DNA of 57,519 nt, taken from contig JALZUP010000058.1 of the NCBI GenBank assembly GCA_023301505.1, forward strand, positions 1-57,519. Direction: 5' to 3'. Made by a program: the position numbers and the translations under genes. Numbering within the stretch: position 1 is the stretch's first letter; each line of letters starts with the position of its first letter. The notes beneath the pieces are model-generated. The model did no database searches, was not told the DNA's origin, and saw only the letters and a list, made by a program, of their open reading frames with translations. The stretch is from Robiginitomaculum sp. Its GTDB lineage: Bacteria > Pseudomonadota > Alphaproteobacteria > Caulobacterales > Maricaulaceae. Of this stretch, positions 35,672-44,588 are shown one piece after another.

Positions 35672-37690
35672 CTAATCTAAATTCAGGCGCATACGTGCAT
35701 CCTGAGCTAAAAAGGACGGCCCGCCGCACAGGCGGGTCGCCATATGGGCGGCCATAAGAGGCGCAAAACTAAAACCGCGCCCGCCAAGCCCTGTCAATAT
35801 ATGCATATCCCCCGCCGCATCAGGGCCCTCAGCGCTCATCAGCTCCCCTCCTCCTATTTTGCTTCCTCCTATCCCGCTCTGTCTTATTCGGCCAATTCTT
35901 GGCAAGGTTTTAAACCCGCTCACCCGCATAGCGGCGCGCGCCTCAAGCCTTGGATCAGAGAGTGCAAAACCCGCCTGCCCCGTAGCGGCGTAAAATGCGT
36001 CCAGATTTTGCTGATTTTCATCATCGCTAATCGCCTTTAAATCCGCCTCATCTGTGCGCCCGTGACTGGCCCCTAAAAGCAACATATCCTCTTTGGCAAT
36101 GGCATAGCCGCCATAAGTCAGCGCGCCAGATAAGCCACTAGCAAGAAGGGCATCTGAGAGAGACCCACTTGAGAGAGGAGCATCTGAGCCGCGCAGCCAT
36201 GTGACTTGCCCGCGCAAATAAACCAATTCATCAGGCACAGCCAAACCGCAGCGCGTTAAAAGCGGGGCAAGCCCCGCCCCGCCTGCAAGAATAAGCGGGG
36301 AGCCTTGCGCAATAATTGTCCCTGTCTCATCGAGAGCCTGCCAAATATCTCCCGCGCGCTGTAATTTATCTATGCGCGCCGTGATCTGCTCGGCCCCCTT
36401 CATAAAGGCGGCGCGCATAATATTGGGGTCAAATGCCAGCGCGCGCTCAAACCACAGCCCCGCAGAGCTAGGCTGCAAGCCGCAAGACTTGCCTATGGAC
36501 TCTGCGCTCATCATATCCATCTGCCAAAGCGGCAAGCAGGCCTGCGCGCATAATTTTTCAAACCGCGCCAGCTCCTGCGCATGGCGCGCACTATGGGCAA
36601 TGCCGCGCGAGATAATCGCATCAGGCACGGCGTTATAAGCGCCTAGCGCATAAAGATAAGCGGAGAGGAAAAAGCGCGATTCTGGACGATCTTGCAAATC
36701 AAGGCGCGGCTTGACAATGGCCGCGGGATTAGCGCTCGCCATAGACCCATCCGCGGCGTCAATAATTATAGGCACGACGCCCAGCTTTAAAAAAGAGCGC
36801 GCAAGGCTCGCCCCGCCTATGCCCGCACCAATAATGAGCGGGCGTAATGGCTTTGGCTGAGGTTTTGGCTGAGGTTTTAATTGCGGCTTTAATTGCGGCT
36901 TTAATTGAGGTTTATCAGGGCTATCAATATCAGGGCCAGTTTGGGCATGGGGCTTAACCGCTTCGAGCCGCTCGCGCTTGCGGCCGAAGCCGGGCTGTTT
37001 GGACACCACAAATCCCGCCTGAGCGAGACTACGGCGCACATGGCCTGCAACGGTGAATGTGCCTATTGTCGCGCCCTGCGCAGAGCGCTCAAAAACACGC
37101 TCCATAATGGGCGCGCTCCACATATCGGGATTTTTATCTGGCGAGAACCCATCTAAAAACCAGCAATCCGCCTTTATATCTAGCCGTTCTAAGGCTGGCT
37201 CCACCGCGTCATGGCACAGGATAAGCGTGACCCCATCGGGCAATTCTATAATATGCTGCCCCTTCACGCGGTCTGGCCAGAGCTCTATGAGCTGGGCGGC
37301 AAGCGGTGATAGCTCCTCCCAGCGCGCCAAACTATTGATGAGCTGACCACGGCTGAGCGCAAATCCTTCAATAGAGGCATAATAAAGCTGCGCGGAGCTG
37401 GATGGACGATGGGCGCGCCACATTTGCCAAACAGCTAGAAAATTTAAGCCCGTGCCAAAGCCTAGCTCTCCAATGCAAAAGCGCGTCTTCGCCTTTTCCC
37501 ATTTTTGAGGCAAACCACAGGCGCGTAAATAGACTTCACGGCTCTCTTCAAGCCCATTATCAACACTAAAATAAACATCGTCAAAAGCGGTCGATATAGG
37601 CGCGCTGGGTTGCGAGACATCGATCTGGGCGGCAGGGGTCGCTATAAGCGGTTTGGGGGCATTCTCATATGAGGGCGGAGATGAAGACAT
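35672..37690 (-). CDS. mnmC: Bifunctional tRNA mnm5s2U34 biosynthesis protein MnmC
   Basis: MnmC finishes the mnm5s2U modification at wobble U34. The 672 residues hold the MnmD methyltransferase first (FDDVYFSVDNGLEESREVYL, IGELGFGTGLNFLAVW) and the FAD oxidase second (LIIGAGIGGASLARSFLKLG, near 288-307). Between them is a tetrapeptide linker of KPQL/KPQP encoded by five 12-bp units. ILTGLGGRGFSFAPL near the C-terminus is standard. It lies 21 bases after zapE on the same strand. Confidence 0.95.
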   Translation of the reverse strand: MSSSPPSYENAPKPLIATPAAQIDVSQPSAPISTAFDDVYFSVDNGLEESREVYLRACGLPQKWEKAKTRFCIGELGFGTGLNFLAVWQMWRAHRPSSSAQLYYASIEGFALSRGQLINSLARWEELSPLAAQLIELWPDRVKGQHIIELPDGVTLILCHDAVEPALERLDIKADCWFLDGFSPDKNPDMWSAPIMERVFERSAQGATIGTFTVAGHVRRSLAQAGFVVSKQPGFGRKRERLEAVKPHAQTGPDIDSPDKPQLKPQLKPQLKPQPKPQPKPLRPLIIGAGIGGASLARSFLKLGVVPIIIDAADGSMASANPAAIVKPRLDLQDRPESRFFLSAYLYALGAYNAVPDAIISRGIAHSARHAQELARFEKLCAQACLPLWQMDMMSAESIGKSCGLQPSSAGLWFERALAFDPNIMRAAFMKGAEQITARIDKLQRAGDIWQALDETGTIIAQGSPLILAGGAGLAPLLTRCGLAVPDELVYLRGQVTWLRGSDAPLSSGSLSDALLASGLSGALTYGGYAIAKEDMLLLGASHGRTDEADLKAISDDENQQNLDAFYAATGQAGFALSDPRLEARAAMRVSGFKTLPRIGRIRQSGIGGSKIGGGELMSAEGPDAAGDMHILTGLGGRGFSFAPLMAAHMATRLCGGPSFLAQDARMRLNLD
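36849..36908. repeat. Five 12-bp tandem repeats in the mnmC linker
   Basis: Units GGCTTTGGCTGA, GGTTTTGGCTGA, GGTTTTAATTGC, GGCTTTAATTGC and GGCTTTAATTGA are contiguous. On the coding strand they give KPQP/KPQL tetrapeptides joining the methyltransferase and oxidase domains. Confidence 0.92.
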
Positions 37691-37711
37691 AACATAGCGC
37701 CGCCTCTTAAC

Positions 37712-38878
37712 CTAAGAGACAGTTTCACCTTCTTCAGAGCCGGTTTCACCATCTTCTAAAATGCGCGGAGCCGCCAAATAGTCCGTACTGCGCATTTCCA
37801 CCAAGCGCGAGGCTGTGCGCTGAAATTCAAAACTGCCATCGCCTTCTGGATAAAGCTCTTCTGGCTCCGCCGCCGCGCTCATGATAAGTTTCGTGCGCGT
37901 CTCATAAAGCGCGTCAATCAAGGTGACAAAGCGTTTGGCTTCATTACGGTTTTCAGGATGCAGCAAAGGCACATTTTCCAAAACCAGCGTCTGAAAAGAG
38001 CGCGCCACGCGCAAATAATCCGCCGAGCCTAAGGGCCGATTGCACAAACTATCAAAATCAGTGCGTACCGCGCAGGCCGCCGTGCGATCAAATACAAGCT
38101 CTCGTCCTTGCACGCTCAATATGGTGCGCTGTGGTTTCGCCGCGCCAATTATGCGTTTCCAAGCCCGCTCAACCCCCGCGTCTGATTGCGCTCCCAGCGG
38201 GGCATAAAAAACAGGCGCGGCGCTAAGCTGGCGCAAACGGTGATCGACATCGCCTGGAAATTCAAACACCTCCATATTGTCTTTCAAAATATCAAGAAAA
38301 GGCAAAAATAAGTGACGGTTCAGCCCGTTCTCATAAAGCGTATCAGGATGACGGTTAGACGTTGCTAACACGCAAACCCCGCGGGCAAAAAGCGCCTCAA
38401 ATAGGCGCGAAATGATCATAGCGTCCGTAATATCTGTCACATGAAATTCATCAAAACAAAGCAGCATAGCATCGCGCGCTATGGCTTTCGCCACAGGCGC
38501 AATCGGATCATCGCCCGCCCCCTTAACAAAGTCAGGCGAGGCTTTGCGCGCCGCATCATCCAATTTACGCCAAATCGTTATACGCCGGTGCACATCCAGC
38601 ATAAAGGCATGGAAGTGAACGCGGCGTTTTGCTCGCACGCAGGCAAAGTCAAAAAACATATCCATCAACATGGATTTTCCGCGTCCAACACCGCCCCACA
38701 TATAAAGCCCAATGGGGGCTGGCTTGCGCTTAACAAAGAGCTTTTTCTTGGGCGGGCCATTGCCGACACGCAGGAGTAAATCATCCAGAGCATCTGCGGC
38801 GAGCAATTGACTCTCATCGCGCATAAACTCCCCAGAAGAGATTCGCTTTTCGATTGTTTGCCTGATAGTATGTTTCAT
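37712..38878 (-). CDS. zapE: Cell division AFG1-family ATPase ZapE
   Basis: ZapE is an AFG1-type AAA ATPase that associates with the Z-ring late in division. The 388 residues have LYMWGGVGRGKSMLMDMFFD (Walker A near 56-75), HFHAFMLDVHRRI, LLCFDEFHVTDITDAMI (Walker B and sensor region) and VLATSNRHPDTLYENGLNR. All match the family. mnmC follows 21 bases downstream. Confidence 0.95.
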   Translation of the reverse strand: MKHTIRQTIEKRISSGEFMRDESQLLAADALDDLLLRVGNGPPKKKLFVKRKPAPIGLYMWGGVGRGKSMLMDMFFDFACVRAKRRVHFHAFMLDVHRRITIWRKLDDAARKASPDFVKGAGDDPIAPVAKAIARDAMLLCFDEFHVTDITDAMIISRLFEALFARGVCVLATSNRHPDTLYENGLNRHLFLPFLDILKDNMEVFEFPGDVDHRLRQLSAAPVFYAPLGAQSDAGVERAWKRIIGAAKPQRTILSVQGRELVFDRTAACAVRTDFDSLCNRPLGSADYLRVARSFQTLVLENVPLLHPENRNEAKRFVTLIDALYETRTKLIMSAAAEPEELYPEGDGSFEFQRTASRLVEMRSTDYLAAPRILEDGETGSEEGETVS

Positions 38879-38969
38879 GATGTGTGAATAATGCGCCGCG
38901 CGCTTTGGGGCAACCTAATTGCGTAGCCAATTCATTTATCTTGCGTTCATGTTGCCCTGCGTAAGGTTA

Positions 38970-38991
38970 AAATACGTTCATATACGTATTT
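38970..38991. promoter_or_regulatory. Inverted repeat upstream of the TM-repeat channel-like gene
   Basis: AAATACGT (38970-38977) and ACGTATTT (38984-38991) are perfect arms around six bases, about 90 bases before the start at 39080. A transcription-factor site is plausible but no regulator is identified. Confidence 0.4.
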
Positions 38992-39079
38992 ATCCCACCG
39001 CCATTAAGCGGCGACATGACGTGATCGTATATTTTTTTTAAGAGTGCCCACTTTGGGGGGCGAAAGCTGGGAGGCTAAA

Positions 39080-40252
39080 ATGAACTTTGATGTTCAAAAT
39101 ATTATTAATTTCGTACAGACCAATGGGGCCACTTGGCTTGCGGCGGCTGTAATTATGGTTATCGGCTATATTATAGCCATGTGTGTGCGCTGGGGTGTTG
39201 CCTCAGCAATTAACCGTACAGGTTTTGGAGCAAAAGCTAAGGCCTCTGGCGGTAATATTGGCCGCTCATTAGGTCAGGCCTTTTTCTGGGTGATTATCCT
39301 ATTTGCTCTATATCAAGCGCTGTCAAAATTAGGCATGGGCGAAACATTAGCTCCGCTAAATGAGCTTTTAAACAAAATTTCAGCCTTCGCGCCGAAATTA
39401 TTTGGTGCAACCCTCACCTTCATCATTGGCTTTATCGTTGCCAATGTTGCCAAACTGGCAACATCTAGCACGTTAGAAGCGGCGCAGATTGATGGCTTAG
39501 CCGCTAAATCTGGTTTGACATCTAGTGCCGGCTCATCAGGGGGTTTGGCTAAAGCAATCGGAACTTTTGTCTTTGTGATCATTATTGTGCCTGTCGCGAT
39601 TGCCGCGCTCGGCCTTTTAGAGATAAAAAGCATTTCTGAGCCTTTAACCTTGATGCTCACACAATTTACTGACTTCATTCCAAAGATAATTGGCGCGTCT
39701 ATCGTTCTAGCCGCCGCTATCTTCATTGGTAAATGGGCCTCAGGTATCTTTCAAACCATGCTACCAAGCTTTGGCTTTGATAATGCTGTTAACCAGATCG
39801 GACTTTTAGATGATGGTAAAGAAGCAACAACGCCGCCATCCGCGATCGCAGGCAAGCTGGTTTTCGTTATTGCCCTTGTCATTGGCTTAACCGCTGCTGT
39901 GGACATTCTACAAATTGAAGCCCTATCTGATGTATTTGGTACGGTTCAAGATCTTGGCGGACGTATCTTGCTCGCTGGCGCAACTATCGCCGTTGGTGTT
40001 TTCCTCGCCAACTTCGTGAGCCGCATTGTAAGCGCCGCCTCTGGTGAGCTTGCTGGACGGGTTATTAAATATGCAACTATCGTTCTGGCGACCTTTATGG
40101 GTCTATTACAGCTCGGCATTGGTGAAGAAATTGTTCAAACAGCCTTCCAGTATGGCCTAGGCGCCGCAGCTGTCGCTGCCGCACTTGCCTTTGGTTTGGG
40201 TGGACGTGATTGGGCTAAAGCTAAATTGCAGAAATGGTCACCGCCTAAATAA
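39080..40252 (+). CDS. Mechanosensitive-channel-like membrane protein with TM-helix repeats
   Basis: A 390-residue integral membrane protein with about ten hydrophobic segments. Three internal repeats share a pattern of leucine-rich amphipathic helix then FAPKLFGATLTF, FIPKIIGASIVL or RILLAGATIAVG, matching the conserved TM-helix repeat found in MscS-related proteins. The last hydrophobic stretch, AAAVAAALAFGLGGRDWAK, resembles the MscS pore helix, but the beta domain that normally follows is absent. GGGAGG seven bases before ATG 39080 fixes the start; an upstream ATG at 39044 has no such site. A terminator follows. Confidence 0.8.
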   Translation: MNFDVQNIINFVQTNGATWLAAAVIMVIGYIIAMCVRWGVASAINRTGFGAKAKASGGNIGRSLGQAFFWVIILFALYQALSKLGMGETLAPLNELLNKISAFAPKLFGATLTFIIGFIVANVAKLATSSTLEAAQIDGLAAKSGLTSSAGSSGGLAKAIGTFVFVIIIVPVAIAALGLLEIKSISEPLTLMLTQFTDFIPKIIGASIVLAAAIFIGKWASGIFQTMLPSFGFDNAVNQIGLLDDGKEATTPPSAIAGKLVFVIALVIGLTAAVDILQIEALSDVFGTVQDLGGRILLAGATIAVGVFLANFVSRIVSAASGELAGRVIKYATIVLATFMGLLQLGIGEEIVQTAFQYGLGAAAVAAALAFGLGGRDWAKAKLQKWSPPK

Positions 40253-40293
40253 GGTGAGCCATAAGAAGAGATAATATATCTTCTATAAATTAG

Positions 40294-40328
40294 AAAACCG
40301 CCTTTGATGAAAATCAAAGGCGGTTTTT
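40294..40328 (+). terminator. Terminator after the TM-repeat membrane protein
   Basis: AAAACCGCCTTTGAT pairs perfectly with ATCAAAGGCGGTTTT around a GAAA tetraloop, with T-tract in the 3' arm and beyond. It could act on both strands, also ending the leftward arsC transcript. Confidence 0.93.
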
Positions 40329-40391
40329 ATTTGGCCCAATTTTTATTAGGCCTAAGAGTGAACCAAGCCGCTTCCTAAAAGCAGATTAGAC

Positions 40392-40880
40392 TTAAACCTG
40401 TCCAATCATATTAAGCTCAGAGCGTAATAGCTGCGGCGTCTTACCCGTTATATCTAGCTCCAACATCGCCTCAATGCGCGCCTTACAAAGCTTATACACA
40501 TCGGCAAAGGCGGCTTGGCGCGCCGCAAGCGGTTCTATATGAGCGGGATCGGGCGCAGGCCAATGAGCGCTCACTGGGTGGCCGGGCCATATGGGGCACA
40601 CTTCCCCCGCCGCATTATCGCAAACGGTGATAATAATATCCATTTTGGGCGCGCTGCCGCCAGAAAAGGCCTCCCAAGATTTTGAGCTATAGCCTGACAC
40701 CTCATGCCCCTTAGCGATAAGATGCGCCAGACCATCTGGATGAGGCTGACCTGAGGGATGACTGCCTGCAGAATAGCCGCGCCATTTTCCGCCCCCTAAA
40801 TCATTTAGCAGGGCTTCAGATAAAATAGAGCGGGCGCTATTCCCCGTACATAAAAAAAGGACATTAATAGGCTTTCGCAT
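40392..40880 (-). CDS. arsC: Arsenate reductase, low-molecular-weight phosphatase family
   Basis: The 162-residue protein has the P-loop VLFLCTGNSARSILSEALL (CX5R, catalytic cysteine 11) and the second redox segment TVCDNAAGEVCPIWPG with two cysteines. This three-cysteine arrangement marks arsenate reductases of the LMW phosphatase family that reduce arsenate to arsenite. APDPAH supplies the general-acid aspartate. No arsenite pump or ArsR regulator is adjacent, so it stands as a solo gene. Divergent from hpf. Confidence 0.9.
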   Translation of the reverse strand: MRKPINVLFLCTGNSARSILSEALLNDLGGGKWRGYSAGSHPSGQPHPDGLAHLIAKGHEVSGYSSKSWEAFSGGSAPKMDIIITVCDNAAGEVCPIWPGHPVSAHWPAPDPAHIEPLAARQAAFADVYKLCKARIEAMLELDITGKTPQLLRSELNMIGQV

Positions 40881-41047
40881 AATTAGCTCACTTTCATTTT
40901 AGCTGCGCGGCTCATTATTTATGACAATGAGCAAACAGCCAAGCCGTTTTACGCGCCACTACCAATTATAAAGTTTCTACTCTAACATCTATTCTAGGGC
41001 GCAGATTTATGCTAGTCTAAGCTAACATCAATAAAGAAAGGCTGCTT

Positions 41048-41623
41048 ATGCAAATCCAGATTGTCAATAAAGGCATCGACGTTTCCCCCGCCATTAAAGA
41101 GCGCATTGAAGACCGACTTACTGACATGATGGATAAATATATACACCGAGACGGCGAGGCCATGGTCGCGCTCAGCCGTGAAGGACAAGGCTTTCGCGTT
41201 GTCTGTGATGTGCATTTGCCCTCGGCCGTATCCATGCAAAGCAAAGGCGAAGCCCTAGATGCTTATGCCGCCGCTGATGAAGCCCTTGACCATATGGATA
41301 AGCGTTTGCGCCGCTATAAACGCCGCTTAAAAGATCACCAAGCTGAAGCCAAAGCCGAAGCGATGGCGATGTATATTTTACAAAACCCCGTCAGCGCCGA
41401 ACATAATGAAGATGAACCCACCGATATTCCGGACGAGCCCATGGTGATTGCCGAGAGCAGCGCTAGCATTCGCACAATGACGCCCGCAATGGCAGCCTTA
41501 GAACTAGGCCTGTCCGATACGGGCGCGGTTGTATTTCGCAATGCCGTTCACGGTGAAATAAATGTTGTCTTTAAACGCGCAGATGGAAATGTGGGATGGA
41601 TTGACCCGCAACGCACGTCATAG
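41048..41623 (+). CDS. hpf: Ribosome hibernation promoting factor, long form
   Basis: Long HPF binds the decoding region of idle ribosomes and pairs them into 100S dimers. The 191 residues have the N-terminal beta-alpha domain (MQIQIVNKGIDVSPAIKERI, AAADEALDHMDKRLRRYKRR) and a separate C-terminal dimerisation domain (SIRTMTPAMAALEL, FRNAVHGEINVVFKRADGN). AAAGG is just before ATG 41048. In many alphaproteobacteria the order is lptB-rpoN-hpf-ptsN; here ptsN follows but rpoN is not adjacent. Confidence 0.95.
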   Translation: MQIQIVNKGIDVSPAIKERIEDRLTDMMDKYIHRDGEAMVALSREGQGFRVVCDVHLPSAVSMQSKGEALDAYAAADEALDHMDKRLRRYKRRLKDHQAEAKAEAMAMYILQNPVSAEHNEDEPTDIPDEPMVIAESSASIRTMTPAMAALELGLSDTGAVVFRNAVHGEINVVFKRADGNVGWIDPQRTS

Positions 41624-41782
41624 CGCCTGATAAAAAGGGGGTGCAATAGGCAAAATGGGGTGCTTTTTTGTGAGTGGCCTCTCGCCGATAAAACAAAATC
41701 GTGCATTGACCCTGCTCTCTTACAGGTCTAAGGGAGCGGAAATTTTAGGACTCTATTAAAGAGCCGCCCTTAGAAAAGACTT

Positions 41783-42259
41783 ATGCATAACGACCTATTT
41801 GATTCTGAATGTGTTGCGCATGATGTTCATGCCAGCAGCAAAAAGCAGCTCTTACAAGCGATGAGCCAGCTTGCCTGTAAATGCGCTTACGTGACGCAAG
41901 CCGATATTTCGGTACGCGATATTCTCTCTGCTGTTTTAGAACGCGAGCGTTTAGGAACAACAGGAATCGGCAATGGCGTTGCCATTCCTCATGCGCGCAT
42001 ACCCGGCCTCAAACAGATGTCCGCCGCCTTTGCCCGCCTTGATAGCCCGATTGAATATGACGCGGTAGATGATCGCCCAATTGATCTTGTGGTTATGCTA
42101 CTTGCGCCCGAAAATGCCGGCGCAGAACATTTACGCGCCCTCGCCCAAGTCTCGCGCCTTTTGCGCCGAGAAGAGACGCGCAATCAGCTACGCGCAGCGC
42201 CAAATGCCGAAGCCATTTATACAATGCTAAATGAAAAGCAGGTCGTCAGCGCAGCTTAA
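41783..42259 (+). CDS. ptsN: PTS IIA-like nitrogen-regulatory protein PtsN
   Basis: PtsN (EIIA-Ntr) is the terminal phosphoacceptor of the nitrogen PTS, with regulatory rather than transport roles such as control of potassium uptake and stringent response. The 158 residues carry the phosphorylated histidine in GIGNGVAIPHARIPGL and the LLAPENAGAEHLRALAQVSRLL helix. It lies 159 bases after hpf and 97 before ppk1. No EI-Ntr or NPr gene is in the window. Confidence 0.94.
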   Translation: MHNDLFDSECVAHDVHASSKKQLLQAMSQLACKCAYVTQADISVRDILSAVLERERLGTTGIGNGVAIPHARIPGLKQMSAAFARLDSPIEYDAVDDRPIDLVVMLLAPENAGAEHLRALAQVSRLLRREETRNQLRAAPNAEAIYTMLNEKQVVSAA

Positions 42260-42356
42260 TCTGCCTTACAATCATCCTGTCTAAGCTTTTCGCTTAAAGT
42301 TATATTTATTTCATATCTAAGCTGTTATAATGAAGCCTCATTATAAAGGCGATGAC

Positions 42357-44588
42357 ATGGCCAAAGATTTTTCATCAGTTGATTTGAAAACAGAAAAACG
42401 GTTTTTCAACCGCGAACTATCTTGGCTAAAATTTAATAGCCGCGTTTTAGAAGAAGCTCAAAACACAGATTATCCTCTCTTGGAAAGAGTGCGGTTTTTA
42501 TCAATTTCAGCCAGTAATTTAGATGAGTTTTTCATGGTGCGCGTGGCAGGTCTGCGCGGTCAGGTGCGCGCGGGAATTACCGCTAAAAGCATTGATGGCC
42601 GCACCCCGCAAAGACAGCTGGAAAAAATCCGAACGCGCGCAGAAAAGCTTATGATCACGCAGCTAGAATGCTGGGATAAGCTACAGGTCAAACTTTATAA
42701 AAATGGCACTAAGGTAAAAAAAGTTACGGATCTGCCCACCGCAGAAATGGAAACGCTGGCGCGCAAATATGAGAATGATATCATGCCTATGCTCACGCCA
42801 ATTGCGCTTGATCCCGCTCACTCCTTTCCTTTTATTCACAATTTAGGTTTCGGTCTGGTTCTAAAGCTTTTGTCTAAAAAGACCAAAGCATCGATGAAAG
42901 CCTTGCTACCTGTGCCCGCCAATGTGCCGCGCTTTGTTCAGCTCAGCCGCAGCTCAAATGGACGCTCGCAAACCTATGTCGCGCTCGAAGATGTCATGCT
43001 GCATTATGCGGCCAAATTTTTTCCAGACCATGAGCTTGATGGCGCGGGCTTGTTTCGCCTCACCCGTGATAGCGATATTGAGGTTGATGAAAAAGCCGAA
43101 GACCTTGTGCTGCATTTTGAAAGCTTGATCAAGAAGCGGCGACGGGGCCGCGTTATTCGTCTCAGGCTGGAACGCTCTATCCCCCAAGATTTACGTGATT
43201 TTCTGGTGGAAAGCTTTGGCGCCGCCGAAGAAGAAACATTTGATATTGACGGCATGATGGGCCTTTCTGGCTTATCAGAGCTTATAAATAATAATCGGCC
43301 AGAGCTTTTATTCTCCCCCTTCACCGCGCGTTTTCCTGAGCGCATCCGCGAACATGACGGGGATTGCTTTAGCGCCATTTCGCAAAAAGATATTCTCGTC
43401 CATCACCCCTATGAAGAATTTGACGTGGTGGTGCAATTTCTACAGCAAGCCGCGCTCGACCCCAATGTAGTCGCCATTAAACAAACATTATACCGCGTCT
43501 CCGATGATAGCCCGATTGTCAAAGCCTTAATCGAGGCCGCCGAGCGCGGGAAAAATGTCACCGCTTTAGTCGAATTAAAAGCGCGCTTTGACGAAGAAAC
43601 AAATCTGCGCTGGGCGCAAGATTTGGAACGCGCGGGCGCTCATGTGGTCTATGGTTTTATTGATTTTAAAACCCACGCCAAGGTCAGCTTGGTGCTTCGC
43701 CGCGAAGGCCGTATGCTGCGCAGCTATACCCATTTAGGAACGGGCAATTACCACGCCCAAAACGCCAAAATTTATACTGATCTGGCTTTATTTACAGCCG
43801 ACAAAGCCTTTGGGCGCGATATTGGGCAATTATTTAATTATGTAACATCTTATAGCCCGCCGCAAAATCTTGAAAAATTAGTCATTGCGCCGACCGGTTT
43901 ACGCGGCAAGCTCATGGAACATATTAATGAAGAGATCGCCCATGCGCGCGCGGGCCGTGCGGGACATATTTGGGCCAAAATGAATGCTTTGGTGGATAGA
44001 GATATTATTGACGCGCTTTATCGCGCCTCCCAAGCTGGCGTACAAATCGACTTAATTGTGCGCGGCATTTGCTGCTTGCGGCCAGGCATAGAGGGCCTAT
44101 CGAGTAATATTCGCGTGAAATCTATTGTCGGCCGCTTTTTAGAACATGCCCGCATTGTCTGTTTTGGCGGCGGTGACGCGCTGCCAAATAAAGACGCTCA
44201 TATATATTTTAGCTCCGCCGACTGGATGCCGCGCAATCTTAATCGCCGCGTAGAGACTTTAATCCCAGTCGATAATGCCACGGTTCGCCGCCAAATTATG
44301 AACCAGATCATGGTCGCCAATCTCTCCGATGAGACCAATAGCTGGGACCTCGCCCCCAGCGGAAAATATATTCGTCGCAAGACAGACAATGTGGACGATC
44401 CTTTCTCTGCCCATAAATATTTCATGGACAATCCCTCCTTGTCAGGGCGCGGTAAATCACTCAAATATGATAGCCCTAAAGACCCTGATCAGGCGCGGGC
44501 TAACTCAAACACAGCTCGCCAGAGGGCAAAGGCCAAATCAAATGATAACAGCCCCGATAAGCCTGCCCCGCAGCGCGGCACAAAATAG
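42357..44588 (+). CDS. ppk1: Polyphosphate kinase 1
   Basis: PPK1 reversibly builds polyphosphate from ATP at the membrane. The 743 residues begin RFFNRELSWLKFNSRVLEEA, the N-terminal signature. The autophosphorylated histidine lies in GFIDFKTHAKVSLVLRREG and the second conserved histidine in RFLEHARIVCFGGG. ADWMPRNLNRRVETLIPV closes the catalytic core. The C-terminal 60 residues are a charged tail. ATG 42357 is preferred over 42330 because AAGG precedes it and the core begins soon after. ppx overlaps its 3' end. Confidence 0.96.
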   Translation: MAKDFSSVDLKTEKRFFNRELSWLKFNSRVLEEAQNTDYPLLERVRFLSISASNLDEFFMVRVAGLRGQVRAGITAKSIDGRTPQRQLEKIRTRAEKLMITQLECWDKLQVKLYKNGTKVKKVTDLPTAEMETLARKYENDIMPMLTPIALDPAHSFPFIHNLGFGLVLKLLSKKTKASMKALLPVPANVPRFVQLSRSSNGRSQTYVALEDVMLHYAAKFFPDHELDGAGLFRLTRDSDIEVDEKAEDLVLHFESLIKKRRRGRVIRLRLERSIPQDLRDFLVESFGAAEEETFDIDGMMGLSGLSELINNNRPELLFSPFTARFPERIREHDGDCFSAISQKDILVHHPYEEFDVVVQFLQQAALDPNVVAIKQTLYRVSDDSPIVKALIEAAERGKNVTALVELKARFDEETNLRWAQDLERAGAHVVYGFIDFKTHAKVSLVLRREGRMLRSYTHLGTGNYHAQNAKIYTDLALFTADKAFGRDIGQLFNYVTSYSPPQNLEKLVIAPTGLRGKLMEHINEEIAHARAGRAGHIWAKMNALVDRDIIDALYRASQAGVQIDLIVRGICCLRPGIEGLSSNIRVKSIVGRFLEHARIVCFGGGDALPNKDAHIYFSSADWMPRNLNRRVETLIPVDNATVRRQIMNQIMVANLSDETNSWDLAPSGKYIRRKTDNVDDPFSAHKYFMDNPSLSGRGKSLKYDSPKDPDQARANSNTARQRAKAKSNDNSPDKPAPQRGTK

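Noticed and set aside
36140-36200. Serine-rich repeats in the FAD domain of mnmC as a separate element
   Set aside because: Units are irregular; they are better seen as part of the in-frame duplication tendency than a distinct feature.
44329-44541. 71-residue N-terminal extension of ppx inside ppk1
   Set aside because: It lies entirely within ppk1 in another frame, lacks family similarity, and ppk1 is clearly coding there. I use ATG 44542.
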